A stretch of DNA of 64,000 nt from an uncultured bacterium. GTDB lineage: Bacteria > Cyanobacteriota > Vampirovibrionia > Gastranaerophilales > Gastranaerophilaceae. The position numbers and the translations under genes were made by a program. Location: NCBI GenBank assembly GCA_948964545.1, contig CAREDV010000002.1:27884-91883 (forward strand), given 5' to 3'. Positions 1 to 8,889 of this stretch are shown piece by piece. How positions within the stretch are numbered: the stretch's first letter is position 1; the number at the start of each line of letters is the position of its first letter. Below the pieces are notes generated by a model. The model did not search any database. It was not told the DNA's origin and saw only the letters and a list, made by a program, of their open reading frames with translations.

Positions 1-1
1 G

Positions 2-1000
2 GCAATACAAGGGTTTGAATATAAAGAATTTGCACAAAATCTGGCACAGCAGGCGCTGGAATTAATTCCGCCTGATTTTAACGAAAACCAGAAAAATTAT
101 GTTGCAAATACCCTGTTAAATTTCTCAACTATTGCGGGGCAGGCTCTGTACGATGAGGGACAGTTTAATATTGATCAGGCAGTAATGATTACACAAATCA
201 TTGCGGAATGGTCGTTCCACAAATCTGTGGATTTGGTGCGTTCTGGTATTCCACAACAGTATTGGGATCCTATTATGCAAAAAATTGCGTTTACAATTTT
301 TGAAATCGCAAAAAATGCATTTCACCAAAACTTACCGCAGGATCAATGTCTGCAGGTTATTGAACACCATGTAAAAAAGACTTATCTTGACTGTATTGCT
401 GAATTAAAAGATAAAAATATGATTGATGAGGGCTTGCTAGAACAAGCTTCAATGCAGTCAAATATTGATGCAATGGTTCAACAGCAGGCACAGCAGGAAG
501 TTCCGCCTCAAGAACAACAGCCAGTGCCTCAGCAGGCATCGCCTGCTGGTATGCCTCAACAAGCACCAGTTTCAGCGCCTTTGGGGGCGGATACGAAAGT
601 GCTTAAACTTGCGACACTTGCAATGTTGTTTAATCGATTGAAACAGGATAAAGTTCAATCTATACTTAATAAATTCAGTCCTGATGATGCTAATTCTGTT
701 ATCAAGTTTATGGGCATGACAGATTTAGATGCCAAAATGGATACTAATGCCGTTTTGAGGTGTCTGCAAGAGATTAAGACTAACATTCCTAAAAATCAGC
801 AGACATTAGCTCCTAATAAAATTATCGATAAAATTCAAAATGTTTCGCAATATTTAGACAGATCACAAATTGAACAAACATTAAGATTAGAAAGAAACAA
901 GGTGAAAAAGTTTGTATTCACGGCTTTAGAGGGTGAGTATTATGAAATTGCACCAAAAGTTGCAAATATTATTGCCACACACCTTGAAGATAGTGTATAA
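2..1000 (+). CDS. Unknown Gln/Pro-rich protein upstream of fliH/flhA (5' truncated)
   Basis: The reading frame is open from base 2, so the gene begins left of the window and at least 332 residues are visible. It has an alpha-helical N-terminal part, a Gln/Pro/Ala-rich linker (about residues 155-195 of the visible part) and a helical C-terminal domain with a pattern such as LFNRLKQDKVQSILNKF, faintly like the helical repeats of FliG. I do not recognise the family. The stop lies 11 bases before a FliH/SctL-like gene that overlaps FlhA/SctV, so it is probably in the same operon and may be a soluble partner of the type III export machinery. That role is inferred from position only. Confidence 0.6.
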   Translation, partial: AIQGFEYKEFAQNLAQQALELIPPDFNENQKNYVANTLLNFSTIAGQALYDEGQFNIDQAVMITQIIAEWSFHKSVDLVRSGIPQQYWDPIMQKIAFTIFEIAKNAFHQNLPQDQCLQVIEHHVKKTYLDCIAELKDKNMIDEGLLEQASMQSNIDAMVQQQAQQEVPPQEQQPVPQQASPAGMPQQAPVSAPLGADTKVLKLATLAMLFNRLKQDKVQSILNKFSPDDANSVIKFMGMTDLDAKMDTNAVLRCLQEIKTNIPKNQQTLAPNKIIDKIQNVSQYLDRSQIEQTLRLERNKVKKFVFTALEGEYYEIAPKVANIIATHLEDSV

Positions 1001-1011
1001 TAATATTAATC

Positions 1012-1701
1012 ATGATTATAAAAAAGAAAATACAAAAACCAGCAGGGGATGTTGTACAAAAAATTGAAGAGCCTGAAGTTAAAGTCGAGGAAAAAGAAAT
1101 CGACCTTTTTAACCTTGATAATATCGACTTTAAACAGCGTCAGGAAAGACGCAGGGGGGACAGGCGCAGAGGTTTCAGAAGAATTGACGATAGAAACCTT
1201 ATTTCCCGCGCCAGAGAAGAAGCGCAGGCTATCAAAGAATCTGCACAAAAAGAGGGCTATGAAGAAGGTTTAAATCAGGCAAGAGCTGATATTGATGAAG
1301 TTAAAAATTCTCTGACTGCGTTTTTAGGTGCAAAACAGGCGGTTTTTGACTATGTTGTACCAAATATTATGGAAATAAGCGTTGATATTGCTAAAAAAAT
1401 TATTAAACAAGAAATACAGCAGAACCCGTCTTTGATTATGGAAAATATAACAGAAATTCTGCGCAGGCTTTCAAAAGAAGAAACAAAGATAACTTTGCAT
1501 GTAAACCCTGTTCAGGTTTCTATTGTAAAAGCAGAAATCCCTGAAGTTTTGAGTAATTCGGGACTGGATGCAAGAGTTATGGTTGTTCCAGATGATGCGA
1601 TTATGGAGGGCGGGTGTATGGTAACAACTACAAACGGTGTAATAGATGCGACGATTGAAACTCAATTGTCTGTAATTAGTGAGGCTTTAAGAGGAATTTA
1701 A
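1012..1701 (+). CDS. FliH/SctL-like type III export ATPase regulator
   Basis: A 229-residue protein of the FliH/SctL (YscL/HrpE) family, the peripheral stalk of the type III export ATPase. A charged N-terminal region (residues 1-60) leads into the typical helix around residues 65-85 (RAREEAQAIKESAQKEGYEE), followed by the conserved C-terminal domain with VDIAKKIIKQEI, LHVNPVQVSIV and DDAIMEGGCMV, which matches the family's GGC(x)V region. Its TAA overlaps the next ATG by one base (TAATG), so it is translationally coupled to FlhA/SctV. The family call is firm. Flagellar versus non-flagellar use cannot be decided here. Confidence 0.8.
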   Translation: MIIKKKIQKPAGDVVQKIEEPEVKVEEKEIDLFNLDNIDFKQRQERRRGDRRRGFRRIDDRNLISRAREEAQAIKESAQKEGYEEGLNQARADIDEVKNSLTAFLGAKQAVFDYVVPNIMEISVDIAKKIIKQEIQQNPSLIMENITEILRRLSKEETKITLHVNPVQVSIVKAEIPEVLSNSGLDARVMVVPDDAIMEGGCMVTTTNGVIDATIETQLSVISEALRGI

Positions 1702-3800
1702 TGGCACAGGAACAAGCCCAGGGAGGCGGAGGAACAAATTTAAGCGAAATTTTTATGGCGATATTTGTATTATTGCTTATTGTTCTTTTGCTGTGCGAAC
1801 TTCCGAACTGGGTTATTAACGTTTCTATTTGTTTGAATATTACGCTTGGTGTTGTCTTGCTGATGATTTCTTTATATGTAAAGAAAACTCTTGAACTGGC
1901 ATCTTTTCCGTCAATTATTCTTATTGGTACAATGTTCAGGCTTGTACTTTCAATCGCTTCAACCCGTTGTATTTTGGCAAAAGGTGAAGCTGGCGAGGTA
2001 ATTCACGCGTTCGGGACATTCGTAACTGGCGGAAACATGATTGTCGGCGGTGTAATCTTCCTTATTATCACGGTTGTACAGTTTATGGTAATCACCAAAG
2101 GTGCTGAACGTATCGCCGAAGTCGCTGCTCGTTTTGCATTGGATGCGATGCCTGGTAAACAAATGACAATTGATGCGGACTTTAACGCGGGGCTGATTTC
2201 TCCTGAAGAAGCGACCAAAAAACGTGAGGATTTGCAAAGAGAATCAAACCTGTTTGGTAGTATGGACGGTGCGATGAAGTTCGTAAAAGGGGATACTATC
2301 GCGGGTATTATTATTACTTTGATTAACATTATCGGCGGTTTGGCAATCGGTTGTATTATGAACCAGATGCCTATTGCCGATGCGGTTTCAAAATATACAA
2401 CATTAACAATCGGTGACGGCTTGGCATCACAAGTCCCGTCGCTTTTGATGTCAATTGCGGCAGGTGTGTTTATGACACGTTCTTCTGCTGCCAATTCATT
2501 AGGTTCTGATGTTACAGGTCAGATTATGAGCAAGCCGAATGCTTTATTCCTTGCTGCTGGTTTCTTAATGTTACTTGCGTTTTCATCACCTGTAACAGGT
2601 CTGCCATGGCTTCCGTTTACAATATTTGCTATAGGTTTGGGTGTTGCGGGCTTCTCTACATTGATTAATGCCGATGTTCAATCGCAATTGGGTCAGTTGG
2701 AAAACGTTAGACAAAACATGCAAGACCTTGTTAACCCGAACAGAATGTACGAACGTTTAGGGGTTGATGTTTTGAGCTTGCAGGTGGGGTCAAACCTTCT
2801 TGTTATTGCAGACCCTGACCAGGAAGGTCAATTGCTTGCTAAAATTGCTGCTTTACGTCAGAGAGTTACTGATGAACTCGGTTATATCTTGCCGAATATT
2901 CGTATCATGGATTCATCTGCGTTGGATGCCAATGAATATATGATTTCTATCCGCGGCAACACTGTTGCTACAGGCTATGTTTACCCAGGTAAATTAATGG
3001 TAATCGCTGACCAGTGGGATGCTATGAAAAAAGATGTTCCGCAGGATGCAATTATCGGTATTGACCCGACTTATCAAACTCAGGCTTACTGGATTGGGCC
3101 TGAAGATGCTAAAATGGCACGTTCGGTTACGGCAGTTGATTCAACAGATGTTATTGTTACTCACTTGCAGGAATGCGTGAGAAAACATGTTGATGAAGTT
3201 ATGACAAAAACTGATGTTTTGAAACTTATGGAACTTGTCCGTTCGCAAGACCCGACACTTGTTAACGATCTTGTTCCGACAATTATTTCTACAAGTGATT
3301 TGAGAAAAATCTTTGTTAACTTAATTCGTGAAAAAGTTTCTATTAAAGATATTATCTTTGTATTTGAAAGACTTTGCGATTATGCAAGATTTTCAAAAGA
3401 ACCTGATATTTTATCAGAACGTTTGAGAGCGGCGCTTGGCCGTCAAATTTGTCTTTCAAATGTCGGCGATGATAAGGTTCTTTATGCTCTGACGCTTTCT
3501 CCCGAGTGGGAAAAAACTCTTGATGACAGCTGTCAAAGAACCGAGTTGGGTACAATGTTCCTGTTAAATCCAATGCAGGTACAGGAATTGATTGAAACAA
3601 CAGCAACGACATTGATGCGCGCGCATCAGGCTTGCGGACAGCAGCCTGTAATCCTTTGTTCGCCGAGAATAAGACTGCCGTTGTACCAGCTTCTAGAACG
3701 TCATATTCCGACAATTGTTGTAATATCTTATTCTGAATTGATTACGGATATTAAGGTTGAGGCAATAGATTCGGTCGGCGAATCGTATTCTATGGAATAA
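1701..3800 (+). CDS. flhA: FlhA/SctV family type III export gate protein
   Basis: A 699-residue inner-membrane export gate subunit of usual family length. About eight hydrophobic segments fill residues 15-320, with the FHIPEP signature around residues 130-165 (AEVAARFALDAMPGKQM, then IDAD). The cytoplasmic C-terminal half runs from about residue 345. The loop before the signature (VVQFMVITKGAERIAEV) has VQF and GAER, which look closer to virulence-type SctV than to flagellar FlhA, while DFNAGLI is FlhA-like, so the subtype is uncertain. It is coupled by a one-base overlap to the FliH/SctL gene. No other export genes lie downstream, so the rest of the system must be to the left or elsewhere. 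Confidence 0.92.
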   Translation: MAQEQAQGGGGTNLSEIFMAIFVLLLIVLLLCELPNWVINVSICLNITLGVVLLMISLYVKKTLELASFPSIILIGTMFRLVLSIASTRCILAKGEAGEVIHAFGTFVTGGNMIVGGVIFLIITVVQFMVITKGAERIAEVAARFALDAMPGKQMTIDADFNAGLISPEEATKKREDLQRESNLFGSMDGAMKFVKGDTIAGIIITLINIIGGLAIGCIMNQMPIADAVSKYTTLTIGDGLASQVPSLLMSIAAGVFMTRSSAANSLGSDVTGQIMSKPNALFLAAGFLMLLAFSSPVTGLPWLPFTIFAIGLGVAGFSTLINADVQSQLGQLENVRQNMQDLVNPNRMYERLGVDVLSLQVGSNLLVIADPDQEGQLLAKIAALRQRVTDELGYILPNIRIMDSSALDANEYMISIRGNTVATGYVYPGKLMVIADQWDAMKKDVPQDAIIGIDPTYQTQAYWIGPEDAKMARSVTAVDSTDVIVTHLQECVRKHVDEVMTKTDVLKLMELVRSQDPTLVNDLVPTIISTSDLRKIFVNLIREKVSIKDIIFVFERLCDYARFSKEPDILSERLRAALGRQICLSNVGDDKVLYALTLSPEWEKTLDDSCQRTELGTMFLLNPMQVQELIETTATTLMRAHQACGQQPVILCSPRIRLPLYQLLERHIPTIVVISYSELITDIKVEAIDSVGESYSME

Positions 3801-3812
3801 AGGAGATTATTT

Positions 3813-4802
3813 ATGAAAAAATTTTTGATTGCAATAGTTACAACTTTGCTTGTGTTGCTTAATTTAAATGTGTATGCAGAGAACATAAAAACTCTAAAAG
3901 ATTACCATAGTTTGATTATGAATGCATATAAAAACGAAGATATTAAAGGTATAAATAATCTTTCTGATGCAGTTATAAAATATTATCCCGAAGTTGGTTT
4001 TGGCTATTTTTTTAAAGGGCTTGCTTTGGATCTGATGGGCGAATATAAATCTGCTATTACATATTATACAAAGTCAATGGAATTAGGTAAAGTTAATGCT
4101 AATCATTATCAAAATCGCGGACTTTCATATTTGCACGATAAACAATACGATAAAGCTATTGCTGATTATGACAAAGCCCTTGAGTTAGATCCGAATTGTG
4201 CATTAACCAAACAGCAAAGAGAATTTGCGATAAATGCAAAAAAAGGTATTGTTATTACTACTCAAGGAAATGTAACTAATTTTCAATCAATAAATGATCC
4301 ATTTTATTTGGCTGAAGAATATAATGAAATGCCTGAAAGCAGAAAAAATGAAATTATAAATTCTGTAAAAAGTTATTCAAAGGATATTCTACCTATTTAT
4401 TACATAGTCGTTGCAGAAGATATTTATCCGACAGATAAAAATTTAGCAGCCTTTTTATATGCAGTTGGTAGATTACGTTCTATTGAAGATGTTGGAATGT
4501 GCACGGATAAATCAGCATATGAAGTTATTAACGGCTTACCATATGTTGCACCAAAAACAGCAAAATATATTGCAAAAATGAGTGATTCTTCTCTTGCGCA
4601 ATTATTACAAAAAACTTTGGATTGGGATATACAGCACACTGAAAGACCAAATTACAAGTGGATTTGTTACCATGGTATGGAAGTATTTACTAATGATGGA
4701 AAGGTTACAACCTTACCAAAGAACAATTTCAATAATATTTTAAAAAAACAAAGAAAAAATCTATCAGATTATATTAAAGAACTTCAAAACAGCAAAAAAT
4801 GA
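3813..4802 (+). CDS. Secreted or lipid-anchor-free TPR protein
   Basis: A 329-residue protein with an N-terminal signal peptide (MKKFLIAIVTTLLVLL, cleavage likely after VYA at about residue 22). Two to three tetratricopeptide repeats cover about residues 55-125 (YFFKGLALDLMGEYKSAI; NRGLSYLHDKQYDKAIADYD). The C-terminal 180 residues match no family I know. The SD AGGAG sits 8 bases before the ATG. It starts 12 bases after flhA and its last codons overlap yidD by four bases, so it belongs to the same transcript. The TPR implies protein binding in the periplasm. Confidence 0.75.
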   Translation: MKKFLIAIVTTLLVLLNLNVYAENIKTLKDYHSLIMNAYKNEDIKGINNLSDAVIKYYPEVGFGYFFKGLALDLMGEYKSAITYYTKSMELGKVNANHYQNRGLSYLHDKQYDKAIADYDKALELDPNCALTKQQREFAINAKKGIVITTQGNVTNFQSINDPFYLAEEYNEMPESRKNEIINSVKSYSKDILPIYYIVVAEDIYPTDKNLAAFLYAVGRLRSIEDVGMCTDKSAYEVINGLPYVAPKTAKYIAKMSDSSLAQLLQKTLDWDIQHTERPNYKWICYHGMEVFTNDGKVTTLPKNNFNNILKKQRKNLSDYIKELQNSKK

Positions 4803-5005
4803 AAAAAATAATCTTATTTTTAATATCAATTTATCAAAAAATTTCCCGTCTGACACCATCTGTGTGCAGATTTTATCCGACGTGTTCTGAGTATACAAAG
4901 CAGGCTGTTTTAAAATACGGAGTTTTGAAAGGCGGTTGGCTCGGGATTAAACGTATCTCAAGATGCCATCCTGGTAACGAGGGCGGTTACGACCCTGTGC
5001 CATAA
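4799..5005 (+). CDS. yidD: Membrane protein insertion efficiency factor YidD
   Basis: A 68-residue protein with all the hallmarks of YidD: an amphipathic N-terminus (IYQKISRLTPSVCRFYPTC), then SEYTKQAV, KRISRCHPGN and a GGYDPVP tail. YidD assists YidC in inserting inner-membrane proteins. It overlaps the preceding TPR gene by four bases (ATGA). YidD usually sits between rnpA and yidC, but here rpmH-rnpA is at 38 kb without yidD, so the classical cluster is split. Confidence 0.93.
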   Translation: MKKIILFLISIYQKISRLTPSVCRFYPTCSEYTKQAVLKYGVLKGGWLGIKRISRCHPGNEGGYDPVP

Positions 5006-5114
5006 TGTTTGGACTTTAATTCCAAAACCCAATGTGGCGGGTGGAGCACTATCTTCAATTGACGCGCGCATATTAGTTCAAAAACCTAGTGGACTACGTG
5101 CGTAGCACCGCTCC

Positions 5115-8100
5115 TTATTTGACCCACTTGAAGCTTTTAACATACTTGTCGCCGTTGATGTCGCCGTTAATCTCTACGGCAAAAATTCTATAGATATCTG
5201 TAGCATCTTTGATATTTGGAATCTTTGCTATTTCTTCCTGCATCAAAAGTTTTTCTGTCTGGTCGTTAACTCCTGGGATTGTATTAAATAAAGTATTTAA
5301 TGATGCGTTTTTAATTTTGCCGAATACTGTTGTAATATTTTTGGATAAACTTCCCAAAATCTGCATATCTGCAACTGAAGTCACAACATTATATGAGCCT
5401 GTCATATACATATTCAAATCGTTTCCGCTTGAATAAACATTAATTTTATCTGCAATACCGTCTTTAAGATGCATATCACCCGAAATACTCTCAAAGTTTC
5501 CTGTTTTTAAAGGTGTTACAAGATCAATAATGCTGTTGATAGATAAGCCTGCAATTCCGCCTTTAAATAGGTTTCCTGCTTTTAAAAGATATTCTAATGA
5601 GCCGAGTTTAGGCATTCTGCCGTCTGCAATTTTGAATGTTCCGTTTCCAGCAAGAGTTTTAAAACAGTCGTCCTGAGTGTCACCGCTGCAAGATAATGTA
5701 AAATCACCGTTTACTAGTCCATAAACCTGACCTTTTAAATCAAAGAGAGCTTCCGACATAATCAGTGCATTTGCATTGTTAAGGTGAATATCCAAATCAG
5801 TTCTGTGATTTGATAAGTTGTGCTGTAAGCTTCCAAGAACTGAACCTTGAGCAATATCAAATTTGAAATTGCTTATGTCAAGCAGTGTCTTATTGTCCAG
5901 TTTGAGTTTTGCCGTAAAATTATCAGCATTGATATTTCTGACTTTAATTTTGTCAGCTTCAATATTTGCACTGTTTATAATAAGTTGTGATATATCAAAT
6001 TGAGGATTTGCCTTGTGTGAAGTCGGTTTTCTGGTTGCTTCAGCTTCTAAATCTCTCAAAGTATCTGTAATTTTGTTGATGTCTAAATCTGCGACCTTCA
6101 CGTTGACTGTGTTTACAATATAAGGTGAAATGAGATTGTTTTTCATTTGTGCATCAAGTTGAATTTCGTTGGTCAAAACAGTTCCTTTAGATTTTATATA
6201 AATCTTGTCAGGTTTAAAATTCAAATTTATATCGCGGATTGTTGAATCAAAAAATGGAATATCAATGCTTGTAATATCCATTCTGCCAAGGATTTTGGGA
6301 TTTAAAGATGTGCCGTTTAATACTAAATCTGATGTGAAAACACCCTGTTTCATAAACGGTTTTCTGAAAATAATGTTGAAAATTTTTGCATCAGACGGAG
6401 TTTGTGTTTTAATCCTGAAATTATTGAACGCAACATTGTTGTCATTTAGAACTTGCAAAGTTCCTGATGCATTAAGCTGTGTGTTTGCGTATGGTTTATT
6501 GTTTTGGGATGTAATAATTTTATCATACTGCAGGTTATTAATTTTTAATTTGTCACCTGACATTGTGCTGTCAACCGTGATTTTAACAGGGTTTTCGATA
6601 TCGCCGATTGTTGCTCCCATATAGTAAAGATGAGAGTTTTCTGAAATATTTAAAGTAGTTTTTGCATTAAGGCTGTTTAAAGTTCCTGAAACTCTTGTGC
6701 TGAGGTTTGTATCGCCTTTTAATTTTATTGGATATACAGATTTTTTATTGAAAAATTCGTCAAAAAAGTCCTGTGACGGTTTTGCATTTATATAAAGATT
6801 AAGGTTAGGTGTCTGCGCAATATTTGTGACCCTGCCCTCAATGAGCACAGGCATTTGGCCGAATTTTGCATTAATCCGTCCTAGTCTAAATGTTGAATTT
6901 TTTAATTCAAAATCGCTATTGTTTATGATAATTGAGCTTTTTGCACCTTTGTTTGAGTAAATTTTTCCTTTAGCCCATAACTTGTTAAGGTCTATGTTGT
7001 CAATTTTACCATCGTATTTTGCAATAAAACTTGAGTTTATTGTGGACAAATCCTTTGCGTGTGCAATATTTAATGATTTAATTCCGTCACCAAGGTTAAA
7101 GCGATTTGAAACAACTTTTATGTTTCCGTAATTGTCTTTAATTTTTCCAGTAATATTAAGTTTTGAGGTGTTTATCGCTGATTGCAGGTTAAAGTCTGCA
7201 TTCAGATTGTCAAAGTTTACCGTACCCGAAGTTTTGACTGCAGGCATATCTTTGAGTTTTATCCAATCAGAAAGCAGTTCTATTGTGCCTTTTGCAAATA
7301 TATTTTTGTTAAATACAACATCATTAATATCTTTAACCTGTCCGTAAAGGTTAAGTTTGACGTTCGCATTTCCCTGGACTTTTTCGATGGGCGACAGAAG
7401 TTTTTGTATATCGGCAAGCATTGGGGAAGTTTTTATAGTTGTTAAAAGTTTTGATAAATCCTGACCTTTTGATAACACATCAAAATTTAAAATCCCCAGT
7501 AGTGAGCATGTGCCTTTGATAGAGATTGGTTTGCCGTTAAGCACTGCGGTTTTAGTTTGGAATAAAGTGTCCTGATTATTGAAATCAAGCCTGCCAGAAC
7601 CGTTGGTTAAAACCATATTATTGATATCAAGGAAAGATACTGATGTGTTTTTGAATTCAAATTGTCCCCAGCCATGTGGATTCTGTCTTGTACCTATAAC
7701 ATGGAGATTAATACCGCCTTTTCCTTTAATATCCATAATTGGCACAGGCCCTAGATCAAAGTGAAGAATTTGATGGAGCGGATTTAATATTATTTGCGCA
7801 GTTTTAAGGTCAACATCTTTAGTACTTGTTATGCGCAAATCGGCAGTTCTTTCTTTATCAAGGTTAATAGGACCGTTTACCCATACTGTTTGAGTGGGGC
7901 TTGTCGGAACTTTTACGTCCAAATCCATTTTGTCGCCTTTAAAAATCAATTTTATTACTGCTTTTTCGGCGTTTGGAATTGGTTTTACCATATATGCATC
8001 TTTGATAAGAACATTACCATATACATTCGGATAATCAGCTTTTCCTTTTATTTCTAGATTTCCTGATGCATTGCCCCAGAAGCCAGTTTGTTTTAAAAGT

Positions 8101-8849
8101 ATCAAATCCATGTCGGGAGAGAGGTTTGGTATATCAGGAATTAGCGGTAATACATTTTCGACTTTTGAATTATTAACACCGATTTTTAAATCAAGATGTG
8201 GTAATTTTGCATCCAGATGAGTAATTTTACCTGTTGCAAATGCGCTAATGTTGTCGCCCGTGATTTTTAAATCGTTAATCTCAACTCCGTTATTGATAAA
8301 ATTGATGTCAGAATTTATTTTAACTTTACTGATATCAGCGCTGATATGCTGATGTCCGTCAGGCGTAGTTTCGGTTTTAGCGGTTAACGACATTTTTTTA
8401 TTTAAGATTTTGTTATCAAAACTTAAATTGTATTTTTCTATTAAAGCTCTGTGAAGTTTTAAATCAAACGCAGGTGCATTGCTTTCAATTTTGTATTGCC
8501 CGAGTTTAAGGGTTTTGTCTTTATCAAGAATTAAATCTGCGTTAATCTCATCTGCTGTAATATTGTGAATATTAACTTTTTTTAATATTAAAGGTATAAG
8601 TCTGATATTGATATCTGGATTTTTAATTTCAAGTGCTTTAGAATTGTCGTCATTGAGAAGTGAAACGTTCTGTGCAGAAAATTCAATAGAGGGTATCAGA
8701 CCTGTTTTGATTTGTGGGTTTTCCAGAGAAATCTTGTAACCCTCAAGTTCAATATTTTCAGGCAGTTTGACAAGTGCGGGTACAGCCCAGTAATAAGCTC
8801 CGTACAAAATTGTTAGTATTAAAAGTAAAATTTTTATAATCCTGCCCAC
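5115..8849 (-). CDS. AsmA/TamB-like large envelope protein
   Basis: A 1244-residue protein with one N-terminal membrane anchor (MGRIIKILLLILTILYG) followed by a very long beta-rich region of short repeated strands such as ADITSIDIPFFDSTIRD and NFKPDKIYIKSKGT, typical of the AsmA/TamB (DUF748-like) superfamily of bridge-like lipid or outer-membrane biogenesis proteins. The C-terminal part (about residues 1000-1200) with LVNGDFTLSCSGD and LAGNGTFKIADGRMPK matches the AsmA C-terminal domain pattern. It is transcribed alone and divergently from the U32-like gene, with a 40-base gap. Phospholipid transport to the outer membrane is a family-level inference. Confidence 0.75.
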   Translation of the reverse strand: MGRIIKILLLILTILYGAYYWAVPALVKLPENIELEGYKISLENPQIKTGLIPSIEFSAQNVSLLNDDNSKALEIKNPDINIRLIPLILKKVNIHNITADEINADLILDKDKTLKLGQYKIESNAPAFDLKLHRALIEKYNLSFDNKILNKKMSLTAKTETTPDGHQHISADISKVKINSDINFINNGVEINDLKITGDNISAFATGKITHLDAKLPHLDLKIGVNNSKVENVLPLIPDIPNLSPDMDLILLKQTGFWGNASGNLEIKGKADYPNVYGNVLIKDAYMVKPIPNAEKAVIKLIFKGDKMDLDVKVPTSPTQTVWVNGPINLDKERTADLRITSTKDVDLKTAQIILNPLHQILHFDLGPVPIMDIKGKGGINLHVIGTRQNPHGWGQFEFKNTSVSFLDINNMVLTNGSGRLDFNNQDTLFQTKTAVLNGKPISIKGTCSLLGILNFDVLSKGQDLSKLLTTIKTSPMLADIQKLLSPIEKVQGNANVKLNLYGQVKDINDVVFNKNIFAKGTIELLSDWIKLKDMPAVKTSGTVNFDNLNADFNLQSAINTSKLNITGKIKDNYGNIKVVSNRFNLGDGIKSLNIAHAKDLSTINSSFIAKYDGKIDNIDLNKLWAKGKIYSNKGAKSSIIINNSDFELKNSTFRLGRINAKFGQMPVLIEGRVTNIAQTPNLNLYINAKPSQDFFDEFFNKKSVYPIKLKGDTNLSTRVSGTLNSLNAKTTLNISENSHLYYMGATIGDIENPVKITVDSTMSGDKLKINNLQYDKIITSQNNKPYANTQLNASGTLQVLNDNNVAFNNFRIKTQTPSDAKIFNIIFRKPFMKQGVFTSDLVLNGTSLNPKILGRMDITSIDIPFFDSTIRDINLNFKPDKIYIKSKGTVLTNEIQLDAQMKNNLISPYIVNTVNVKVADLDINKITDTLRDLEAEATRKPTSHKANPQFDISQLIINSANIEADKIKVRNINADNFTAKLKLDNKTLLDISNFKFDIAQGSVLGSLQHNLSNHRTDLDIHLNNANALIMSEALFDLKGQVYGLVNGDFTLSCSGDTQDDCFKTLAGNGTFKIADGRMPKLGSLEYLLKAGNLFKGGIAGLSINSIIDLVTPLKTGNFESISGDMHLKDGIADKINVYSSGNDLNMYMTGSYNVVTSVADMQILGSLSKNITTVFGKIKNASLNTLFNTIPGVNDQTEKLLMQEEIAKIPNIKDATDIYRIFAVEINGDINGDKYVKSFKWVK

Positions 8850-8874
8850 ATATAAAATTATATCACAAATTCTG

Positions 8875-8883
8875 TGGTATAAT
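8875..8883 (+). promoter_or_regulatory. Extended -10 promoter giving a leaderless start
   Basis: TGGTATAAT (TG motif plus perfect TATAAT) ends six bases before the ATG at 8890. A start 7 bases downstream of the -10 would fall on the A of the ATG. There is no Shine-Dalgarno and no good -35, which an extended -10 does not need. Confidence 0.55.
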
Positions 8884-8889
8884 TAATTT

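Noticed and set aside
2003..2494. Antisense ORF of 163 codons inside flhA
   Set aside because: It mirrors conserved FlhA codons and has no plausible start region.
5006..5114. Short palindromic-looking sequence between yidD and the AsmA/TamB-like gene
   Set aside because: The CTACG-TG-CGTAG arms have too small a loop for a terminator, and no second copy was seen in the window.
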